A DNA stretch of 10,062 bases. Origin: Syntrophomonadaceae bacterium (GTDB lineage: Bacteria > Bacillota > Dethiobacteria > DTU022 > UBA8154). Within the stretch, counting starts at the first letter, position 1. Every line of letters starts with the position of its first letter. This document shows positions 1 to 4,995 of this stretch, piece after piece. A program made the position numbers and the translations under genes. Location of the stretch: the NCBI GenBank assembly GCA_007122565.1, contig SKTJ01000006.1:1-10062 (forward strand). The letters are read 5' to 3'. Under the pieces are notes generated by a model that was given only the letters and a program-made list of their open reading frames with translations, did not search any database and was not told the DNA's origin.

Positions 1-841
1 CATTGGCCTCTCCATGAGGGAGATCCAGCTCGCCACCGAGAGGGTGGGTCATGGCATGGACAGCTCCCAGTATAGCGTTGGAAAAGGCAAGTCCTGCTTT
101 CAGGCTGGCCATGGCCATCTCTCGCTTGGCGTCCAGATTAGTGTTGCTGGCAACGGATGAGCGAAGGTGTTTGCCGATGAGCTCAATAGCACTTAGTGCG
201 TGTATATCTGTTAGTGGAGTCGCAGCCAGCGAGACGTAAGCTTCAACGGCATGGGATAGCGCATCCATCCCGGTATATGCGGTTAACATAACATCCTTTG
301 TTGTAAGAATAATGGGATCGATGATGGCGATATCTGGAATTAATGATTTGGATATTATCGTCATTTTCACTTTTGAACTGCTGTCGACAATAATGGAAAA
401 CTGGGATACTTCTGCCCCGGTCCCTGCAGTCGATGGAACGGCCACCATGGGGGGTAAGGGGTTGGTTACTTTATCAATTCCCTCGTAATCATTGATTTTA
501 CCTCCATTTGTTGCCACCAGGGCAATGCCCTTGGCTGCATCGATGGGGCTGCCTCCACCGATAGCCAGAATTGCATCGCACTGCGTCTCCAGGTATTCCT
601 TTGCACCATCCATCACTTCATAATCCTTGGGATTGGGTGTGATCCCTGTCCAAATAACATATGAAAGCCCCACATCATCAAGGTATGCCAGGGCTTTATT
701 CACCCAAGTGGCTTCCAGCACGCCGTTATCGCTCACAACAAAAACCCGGGTTGCCCCGAGGCGCAAAAGGCTTTCTCCAACCTGTGCCATGGCGCCTGGG
801 CCGAAAATGATCTCCGGTGTCATAAATTTAAAAATATTCAT
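1..841 (-). CDS. Iron-containing alcohol dehydrogenase (group III), C-terminus outside window
   Basis: This gene probably oxidises an alcohol to an aldehyde (or the reverse) with NAD(P)(H) in the cytoplasm. I translated it by hand from the minus strand: ATG at 841-839, then 280 open codons running off the window edge. Family members have about 380 residues, so roughly 100 C-terminal residues are missing. The nucleotide-binding motif GGGSPID lies at residues 95-101. The four expected metal ligands are D193, H197 (in GMDALSHAVEAY), H262 and H276 (in VHAMTHPLGG and LPHGEAN). The ribosome site AGGAGAGG ends 11 bases before the ATG, a slightly long spacing, and no better in-frame start lies nearby. 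It resembles the complete dehydrogenase at 1599-2750 but is clearly diverged, so the two are paralogues and not a recent duplication. They are transcribed divergently. The family is certain; the substrate is not, since group III enzymes include ethanol, butanol, propanediol and methanol dehydrogenases. Confidence 0.93.
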   Translation of the reverse strand, partial: MNIFKFMTPEIIFGPGAMAQVGESLLRLGATRVFVVSDNGVLEATWVNKALAYLDDVGLSYVIWTGITPNPKDYEVMDGAKEYLETQCDAILAIGGGSPIDAAKGIALVATNGGKINDYEGIDKVTNPLPPMVAVPSTAGTGAEVSQFSIIVDSSSKVKMTIISKSLIPDIAIIDPIILTTKDVMLTAYTGMDALSHAVEAYVSLAATPLTDIHALSAIELIGKHLRSSVASNTNLDAKREMAMASLKAGLAFSNAILGAVHAMTHPLGGELDLPHGEAN

Positions 842-893
842 CTCTATTTCTGCCTCTCCTTAATAAATATTGGTTCGTATATACATATTTACT

Positions 894-911
894 AAGCAAG
901 AACTAAACCAA
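894..911 (-). promoter_or_regulatory. Candidate sigma-54 promoter for the leftward alcohol dehydrogenase
   Basis: Read on the minus strand this is TTGGTTTAGTTCTTGCTT. The invariant GG (-24) and GC (-12) pairs are separated by exactly 10 bases. The -12 element TTGCT matches the consensus fully, while the -24 element matches only in TTGG. The predicted transcript start is near 885, about 44 bases before the ATG at 841, which is a sensible leader length. It is weaker than the two rightward sites and could be a chance match. Confidence 0.4.
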
Positions 912-1103
912 CTATTGGCGTACGCAGTGGATCACGTTTTTTTAACAAAAAATTTGAAAACCAAGCAAAGAAATGCTCATTTAAGCAAATTATTGTTCTC
1001 TGCATACATATTACCCTCCACGTCTTCCAGGGAATGCTCGTTTCTACAGGGCAAAGAATAAAGCCTGACCAAGCGAAACACCGTTATTCTTACATCTTAG
1101 CAT

Positions 1104-1135
1104 AACTATTTTCAGGTTGAAAGAGTAAAATAGTT
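1104..1135. repeat. Inverted repeat, possible activator site or hairpin
   Basis: AACTATTTT at 1104-1112 is matched by its exact reverse complement AAAATAGTT at 1127-1135, with a 14-base spacer. A further TAGTTAT at 1145-1151 is the reverse complement of ATAACTA at 1103-1109. The repeat ends 15 bases before the first rightward sigma-54 promoter. It could bind a dimeric regulator. As RNA it would be a weak AT-rich hairpin. The exact arms are seen; the role is inference. Confidence 0.45.
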
Positions 1136-1150
1136 GTGAATTATTAGTTA

Positions 1151-1166
1151 TGGCATACAAATTGCT
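1151..1166 (+). promoter_or_regulatory. Sigma-54 promoter, distal (P1) of the rightward alcohol dehydrogenase
   Basis: The sequence TGGCATACAAATTGCT matches the sigma-54 consensus TGGCAC-N5-TTGCW at every core position except the last base of the first element. GG at 1152-1153 and GC at 1164-1165 are exactly 10 bases apart, the spacing sigma-54 requires. The predicted transcript start is near 1176, giving a leader of about 420 bases before the ATG at 1599. An activator of the enhancer-binding (AAA+) family would be needed, and none is encoded in this window. Confidence 0.6.
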
Positions 1167-1187
1167 CCATAGAATAATGAACAGCCT

Positions 1188-1217
1188 GGACAAATTTACG
1201 TTGAATGGGACAATTTT
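1188..1217. repeat. Direct repeat with 20-base period, possible activator-binding pair
   Basis: GGACAAATTT at 1188-1197 is repeated as GGACAATTTT at 1208-1217, 9 of 10 bases identical and 20 bases apart, close to two helical turns. It lies about 180-210 bases upstream of the predicted start of the proximal sigma-54 promoter, within the range of enhancer-type sites. Two short AT-rich copies could also arise by chance. Confidence 0.3.
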
Positions 1218-1372
1218 TTGGCACGGAACACGTTTTTTTGTTAACCGCTGGAGGCTATCTCAATAATCCCTGCTGGTCCTTTAGTGGAACTGTTTTCAGG
1301 CAGGCACATTGTTTACTGCAGAACTCGAAAGGGAAGGTCCATATCAAAAAATTTTTTTATTATCTACTTTAA

Positions 1373-1389
1373 TGGCATAATTATTGCAA
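1373..1389 (+). promoter_or_regulatory. Sigma-54 promoter, proximal (P2) of the rightward alcohol dehydrogenase
   Basis: The sequence TGGCATAATTATTGCAA matches TGGCAC-N5-TTGCW at all but one core base. GG at 1374-1375 and GC at 1386-1387 are exactly 10 bases apart. The predicted start near 1398 gives a leader of about 200 bases before the dehydrogenase ATG. It shares the TGGCAT variant of the -24 element with the distal promoter at 1151-1166, which supports both being real. Confidence 0.65.
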
Positions 1390-1412
1390 ATTAATCATTT
1401 CAGACTTAATTA

Positions 1413-1466
1413 CTCCTCTAGTTAGTGCTCATTCGGATGGCTGAATTATCATCTTAACTTAGGAGG
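1413..1466 (+). promoter_or_regulatory. Leader hairpin masking an isolated strong Shine-Dalgarno sequence
   Basis: AGGAGGTGAT at 1461-1470 is a near-perfect complement of the 16S rRNA 3' end, much stronger than needed, yet no suitable start codon follows. ATG at 1469 is only 2 bases past AGGAGG and gives just 7 codons (MRLQVLV). GTG at 1481 joins the same frame and stops after 3 codons. Upstream, CTCCT (1413-1417) can pair with AGGAG (1461-1465) and AGTTA (1420-1424) with TAACT (1455-1459), with a small internal loop between the two stems. This would hide the ribosome site. The pairing is visible; a regulatory role is inference. Confidence 0.35.
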
Positions 1467-1566
1467 TGATGAGGCTACAGGTGCTTGTTTAGCAGATGGA
1501 ATTTGTTTTGAGGCCTTGGAGGCGTATGGTGATGGTACGGTCAAGCAGTGTGAGAAGTTAGGTTAA
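1426..1566 (+). other. Open frame without a start codon, coding-like; relic or unusual small gene
   Basis: After a TAG at 1423-1425 one frame stays open for 46 codons to TAA at 1564-1566. From 1468 it reads DEATGACLADGICFEALEAY and then GDGTVKQCEKLG. Codons here are strongly G-first (19 of 32 from 1468 to the stop), a pattern typical of real coding sequence, and the peptide has three cysteines. No ATG or GTG start exists in this frame, and the only TTG falls late, in the last third. The perfect Shine-Dalgarno sequence at 1461-1470 lies within the frame. It may be the tail of a decayed gene, a frameshifted small gene, or chance. I do not recognise the peptide. Confidence 0.3.
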
Positions 1567-1598
1567 TTAAATATATATCATAAGGAGGAATTACTTTA

Positions 1599-2750
1599 AT
1601 GAGTGTTATGGAATTCTTTATGCCGACAGTAAACTTAATGGGTGCCGGGTGTGTGAAAGAGGTTGGAAACAGGGCTAAAGAACTGGGAGCAAAAAAAGCA
1701 TTGATCGTTACCGACCCTGATCTTCCCAAAGTTGGTATTCCCGGTGAAGTAGAAGGGTACTTGAAGGATGCAGGAGTGGACTCTGTAACGTATGCCGGAG
1801 CACTGCCCAACCCCACGGACAAAAATGTCCATGACGGGTTCGATGTATACAAGAAAGAAAACTGTGACATGATCGTATCTGTGGGCGGCGGCAGCTCCCA
1901 CGACTGCGCCAAGGGTATCGGACTGGTGGCCGGAAACGGCGGCAGCGTCCGCGACTTTGAAGGGATCAACCAGTCTACAAAGCCCATGCCCCCCATGATT
2001 GCCGTAAATACAACCTCGGGGACAGCCAGCGAAATTACCCGCTTCTGTATTATCACCAACACGGATACCAAGGTAAAAATGGCTATCGTTGATTGGAGGA
2101 CAACCCCCAACATTTCCGTCAACGATCCCATGGTTATGATGAAAATGCCTCCGGGTTTGACAGCTGCAACAGGTATGGATGCCTTGACCCATGCCGTGGA
2201 AGCTTATGTTTCCACCATCGCAACTCCGGTTACCGATGCGTGCGCCTTAAAAGCCATTGAGTTGATTTTTAAGTACTTGCGTACCGCAGTGGCAAACGGC
2301 AACAACTTTGAAGCCCGTGACGGAATGACCTACGCTCAGCTTCTGGCCGGAATGGCCTTCAATAATGCCAGCCTGGGTTATGTCCACGCCATGGCGCACC
2401 AGTTGGGTGGATTCTATGACCTGCCTCACGGCGTCTGCAACGCCATCCTGCTGCCTCACGTTCAGCGATTCAATCTCATTTCCAACCCGCAGCGTTTTGT
2501 CGACATGGCAAAGGCCATGGGCGAACCTGTTGAGGGTCTGTCTGTTCGGGCTGCTGCAGAAAAGGCCCTGGATGCCATTGCACTGCTCTCGAAAGACATC
2601 AGCATCCCTGCCGGCCTTGCCGATCTGGATGTGAAGGAGAAGGACTTTGATGTCATGGTAGAAAACGCCATGAAGGATGCCTGCAGCTTTACCAACCCGG
2701 TTGTTGCCAGGCCGGAAGACGTTAAGAACATTTTCCAAAATGCCATGTAG
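1599..2750 (+). CDS. Iron-containing alcohol dehydrogenase, methanol/1,3-propanediol dehydrogenase-like
   Basis: This complete 383-residue group III alcohol dehydrogenase is of normal family length. It should interconvert a primary alcohol and its aldehyde with NAD(P)(H) in the cytoplasm. Motifs that resemble Bacillus methanolicus methanol dehydrogenase and DhaT are FFMPTVNLMGAG near the start, PNPTDKNV at 70-77, GGGSSHD (nucleotide binding) at 96-102, GMDALTHAVEAYVS and GYVHAMAHQLGGFYDLPHGV. The expected metal ligands D194, H198, H263 and H277 are all present. The ribosome site AGGAGG (1583-1588) is 10 bases before the ATG. A second methionine at residue 4 has no better site. Two sigma-54 promoters lie upstream and a structured terminator region follows, so it is probably a single-gene transcript. 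The aldehyde oxidoreductase downstream could consume its product. Methanol, ethanol and diols all remain possible substrates. Confidence 0.96.
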   Translation: MSVMEFFMPTVNLMGAGCVKEVGNRAKELGAKKALIVTDPDLPKVGIPGEVEGYLKDAGVDSVTYAGALPNPTDKNVHDGFDVYKKENCDMIVSVGGGSSHDCAKGIGLVAGNGGSVRDFEGINQSTKPMPPMIAVNTTSGTASEITRFCIITNTDTKVKMAIVDWRTTPNISVNDPMVMMKMPPGLTAATGMDALTHAVEAYVSTIATPVTDACALKAIELIFKYLRTAVANGNNFEARDGMTYAQLLAGMAFNNASLGYVHAMAHQLGGFYDLPHGVCNAILLPHVQRFNLISNPQRFVDMAKAMGEPVEGLSVRAAAEKALDAIALLSKDISIPAGLADLDVKEKDFDVMVENAMKDACSFTNPVVARPEDVKNIFQNAM

Positions 2751-2813
2751 CCCAATGAATGGCTAAGCTAATTGTACCGGCGGGTATGAGCCGAATTCAC
2801 ACTGAATTAACTT

Positions 2814-2886
2814 AAGAAGGAAACAGGTGGCTCCCCCCACCTCAGGGAGCAGCAGCATAACCTGCTCCCTGACCTTCTTGTTTACC
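2814..2886 (+). terminator. Structured terminator region after the alcohol dehydrogenase
   Basis: CAGGGAGCAG (2843-2852) and CTGCTCCCTG (2862-2871) form a perfect 10-base-pair stem with a 9-base loop, followed by the T-rich CCTTCTTGTTTA. A second hairpin, AGGTGG (2825-2830) with CCACCT (2837-2842), directly abuts it. AAGAAGG (2814-2820) can pair with CCTTCTT (2873-2879) around both, so the whole can fold as a three-way junction. GGGAGC at 2845-2850 could instead pair with GCTCCC at 2830-2835, excluding both inner hairpins. The tail has few consecutive T's, so termination may be partial. Confidence 0.7.
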
Positions 2887-2947
2887 AACATAATATTTAA
2901 TTATTTGTAAATTGAGTGAACAGGTAATTTAAAAATAATTGGGTATA

Positions 2948-2956
2948 TGGTATAAT
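2948..2956 (+). promoter_or_regulatory. Extended -10 promoter of the aldehyde oxidoreductase gene
   Basis: TGGTATAAT is a perfect extended -10 element (TGN followed by TATAAT at 2951-2956). The -35 position 17 bases upstream, TTTAAA at 2928-2933, is poor, as is common for extended -10 promoters. The expected start is near 2963, giving a leader of about 45 bases. It lies downstream of the dehydrogenase terminator, so the oxidoreductase can be expressed independently by the housekeeping sigma factor. Confidence 0.6.
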
Positions 2957-2964
2957 CAATAGTG

Positions 2965-2982
2965 TGGACTGAAGTTTGTCCA
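2965..2982. promoter_or_regulatory. Inverted repeat at the predicted start site, possible operator
   Basis: TGGAC (2965-2969) and GTCCA (2978-2982) are inverted copies with an 8-base spacer, just downstream of the extended -10 promoter and before the ribosome site. A repressor binding here would block transcription. The arms are only 5 bases, so chance is possible. Confidence 0.25.
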
Positions 2983-3007
2983 AAAATAATCACGAAGGAG
3001 GTTTAAC

Positions 3008-4753
3008 ATGAGCAAAATTTACAGGGTTAATATGACAGAGAAGAAGGTAACGGTCGAAGATGTTCCCGAAAAGTATGCTCAGTTGGGCGGCAGATCCTTG
3101 ACATCCAAGGTCGTATTTGACGAAGTGCCAGCGAATTGCCATCCCCTGGGACCAAACAATAAAATCGTCATTGCTCCAGGCATTCTGGCAGGCACTGCTG
3201 CACCCAGTTCAGGCCGGATTTCTGTTGGCGGGAAATCGCCCCTCACCGGTGGAATCAAGGAGGCAAACGCCGGAACGCCCACTGCACAGAGGTTGGGTCG
3301 TTTGCAAGTCAAGGCCATTATTGTGGAAGGCCTGGCCACGGACGGAGCCTACTTGTTGAAACTAAATAATGACGGTGCAGAACTGGTTCCTGCTGATGAT
3401 CTCAAGGACAAGCTGACCAGCGAGATTAACAAGCAGCTGTTTGAACAGTACGGAGAAAAAATTGGCATTATGACCATCGGTGTTACCGGCGATTACAAAA
3501 TGGGCATGGCCGGGGTCTGCTTCAACGATGCCGAAGGGCGGGCCAGCCGTTACTCCGGAAGAGGCGGTCTGGGCGCCGTTTTGGGAAGCAAAGGTTTAAA
3601 AGCCATGGTAGTGGACGATGCAGGTGCCCCCGGTGTAGAGATTAAAGACAAGGATCTCTTTAAGCAGGGGCAGAAAAAAATGGTGGAGGCCCTGCGCACC
3701 CATGATGTTACTAAGCCTGGCGGTGCCTTGAACAGTTTTGGAACGGCCGTTCTGGTCAACATCCTTAATGAAGCCGGCGGCTATCCGACCCGGAACTTCA
3801 GCGACGGAAAGTTTGAAGGTGCGCAACCCACCAGTGGTGAAGCCATTGCTGAGGCCGTCCAAAAACGCGGTGGTGGCATGATGGGGCACGGCTGCCATCC
3901 GGGCTGTGTGATCCGCTGCTCCAACGTTTACCCCAACGAAGACGGCACCGAGATGACCTCTGCTGTTGAATACGAGTCCACCTGGGCCCTCGGGGCCAAC
4001 TGCGGGATTGACAATCTGGACGATATCGCTATGTTGGTTCACCTGTGCAACGAGATTGGGGTCGATACCATCGAAGCGGGTGTAACCATTGGTGTAGCCA
4101 TGGATGTCGGGGTTGTTCCTTTTGGCGACGGCAAGGCAGCTATTCAATTAATGGATGAAATTCGCAGAGGAACCCCTCTGGGGCGTATCTTGGGCAACGG
4201 GGCCTGGTTTACCGGTAAAGCGTACGGAACAACCCGTGTGCCTACCGTGAAGCGGCAGGGTATGCCTGCTTATGAGCCCCGCGCGGTTAAGGGTATTGGG
4301 GTTACCTATATTACCAGCACCCAGGGAGCAGACCATACGGCCGGTTATACCATTGCCCCGGAGATTCTTTCCGTAGGCGGTCAGGTGGATCCGCTTTCCC
4401 CTGAAGGTAAGGTTGAACTCTCCAAGGCCTTCCAGGCAACCACCGCATTTATCGATGCCAGCGGATACTGCCTGTTTATTGCTTTTGCCATCCTGGACAT
4501 TCCTACAGGAATGGAAGGCATGGTTGAAACGGTAAACGCTGTCCTTGGCACCGACTGGAAGCCGGAAGATGTGGCTCCTCTGGGTATGGAAGTTCTTAAA
4601 GATGAGCTGCTCTTCAACAAAAATGCCGGCTTTACCAAGGAAGATGACCGTCCGCCTGAATTTATGCGTTATGAGAAACTTCCTCCGCATAACCAGGTGT
4701 TTGATATTCCTGATGAAGAACTGGATAAAATTTGGGCAGATGTCCTTAAATAA
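3008..4753 (+). CDS. Aldehyde:ferredoxin oxidoreductase (tungsten/molybdopterin type)
   Basis: This 581-residue protein oxidises aldehydes to carboxylic acids with ferredoxin as electron acceptor, or reduces acids when ferredoxin is strongly reduced. It carries a bis-pyranopterin tungsten centre and one [4Fe-4S] cluster. Its length is close to the roughly 605 residues of the Pyrococcus enzyme. Family features are the N-terminal MSKIYRVNMT and LGGRSLTSK, GILAGTAAPSSGRISVGGKS at about 58-77, and GRGGLGAVLGSKGLKA at 184-199. Cluster cysteines are C296, C300 and C304, with the fourth at C488 in DASGYC (483-488), a form of the family's DxxGLC motif. The first two cysteines are spaced CX3C, not CX2C as in the Pyrococcus protein. 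AAGGAGG (2995-3001) lies 6 bases before the ATG. It has its own promoter and a strong terminator, so it is monocistronic. No dedicated ferredoxin gene is adjacent. The alcohol dehydrogenase upstream probably supplies its aldehyde. Confidence 0.95.
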   Translation: MSKIYRVNMTEKKVTVEDVPEKYAQLGGRSLTSKVVFDEVPANCHPLGPNNKIVIAPGILAGTAAPSSGRISVGGKSPLTGGIKEANAGTPTAQRLGRLQVKAIIVEGLATDGAYLLKLNNDGAELVPADDLKDKLTSEINKQLFEQYGEKIGIMTIGVTGDYKMGMAGVCFNDAEGRASRYSGRGGLGAVLGSKGLKAMVVDDAGAPGVEIKDKDLFKQGQKKMVEALRTHDVTKPGGALNSFGTAVLVNILNEAGGYPTRNFSDGKFEGAQPTSGEAIAEAVQKRGGGMMGHGCHPGCVIRCSNVYPNEDGTEMTSAVEYESTWALGANCGIDNLDDIAMLVHLCNEIGVDTIEAGVTIGVAMDVGVVPFGDGKAAIQLMDEIRRGTPLGRILGNGAWFTGKAYGTTRVPTVKRQGMPAYEPRAVKGIGVTYITSTQGADHTAGYTIAPEILSVGGQVDPLSPEGKVELSKAFQATTAFIDASGYCLFIAFAILDIPTGMEGMVETVNAVLGTDWKPEDVAPLGMEVLKDELLFNKNAGFTKEDDRPPEFMRYEKLPPHNQVFDIPDEELDKIWADVLK

Positions 4754-4768
4754 CATAACGTTTTTCTC

Positions 4769-4812
4769 AAAATGCCCCGGGGCCACAAGAACCCCGGGGC
4801 ATTTTCTCTTTC
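4769..4812 (+). terminator. Strong intrinsic terminator of the aldehyde oxidoreductase gene
   Basis: AAAATGCCCCGGGG (4769-4782) and CCCCGGGGCATTTT (4792-4805) form a perfect 14-base-pair stem with a 9-base loop. The GC-rich core is flanked by A's on the left and T's on the right, and TCTCTTTCT follows. The stem begins 15 bases after the TAA. It separates the oxidoreductase from the transporter operon. Confidence 0.9.
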
Positions 4813-4995
4813 TAAGGACGCACTAACTATTCAGTATACAAATGAAGTTCAACTAATTGCAGGAATTATTGTCTAATTGTCGAATAAGTAATAGTAATAA
4901 AAAGCCACATTTTGGTCACATTTTTTAAGGGGGTGTTCTATCCAACAATTGATCCGTTCTTTAACATCATTATTAAAAAAGAGGAGGTCTTCAAG

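Larger units (their letters stand above)
842..1598. other. Divergent intergenic regulatory region
   Basis: These 757 bases separate two divergent alcohol dehydrogenase genes and contain no convincing gene. The region is more AT-rich than the flanking genes. It holds a candidate leftward sigma-54 promoter (894-911), an 8-base palindrome GCGTACGC (918-925), a 9-base inverted repeat (1104-1112 and 1127-1135), two rightward sigma-54 promoters (1151-1166 and 1373-1389), a 20-base-period direct repeat (1188-1217), and a structured leader with an isolated strong Shine-Dalgarno sequence (1413-1466). TGCTCATT or a close variant appears near 975, 1036 and 1427. The length and content fit a region where an enhancer-binding activator works from a distance. 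An open stretch of 63 codons at 870-1061 has a TTG start without a ribosome site and is not taken as a gene. Confidence 0.8.

Noticed and set aside
870..1061. 63-codon plus-strand open frame with a TTG start in the divergent intergenic region
   Set aside because: There is no ribosome site before the TTG, the composition is like the AT-rich surroundings, and it overlaps the candidate leftward promoter.
1218..1235. TTGGCACG, a perfect -24 half of a sigma-54 promoter
   Set aside because: At the required 10-base spacing the sequence is GT, not GC, and the -12 element is absent, so it lacks half of the promoter.
1178..1267. 29-codon open frame (MNSLDKFTLNGTIF...) just after the distal sigma-54 promoter
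   Set aside because: No Shine-Dalgarno sequence precedes the ATG, and the stretch is AT-rich with no coding-like codon pattern.
1541..2192. Minus-strand open frames of 185-196 codons opposite the complete alcohol dehydrogenase
   Set aside because: They are antisense shadows of a gene with full family motifs, and they show no recognisable domain.
2751..3007. Possible molybdenum/tungsten cofactor riboswitch upstream of the aldehyde oxidoreductase
   Set aside because: The structured element lies upstream of the oxidoreductase's own promoter and I could not recognise the conserved Moco-RNA features; it fits better as the dehydrogenase terminator.
4912..4995. In-frame upstream TTG that would extend the TAXI lipoprotein by 28 residues
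   Set aside because: It has no ribosome site and would bury the signal peptide; TTG at 4996 has GAGGAGG at good spacing and gives a proper lipoprotein signal.
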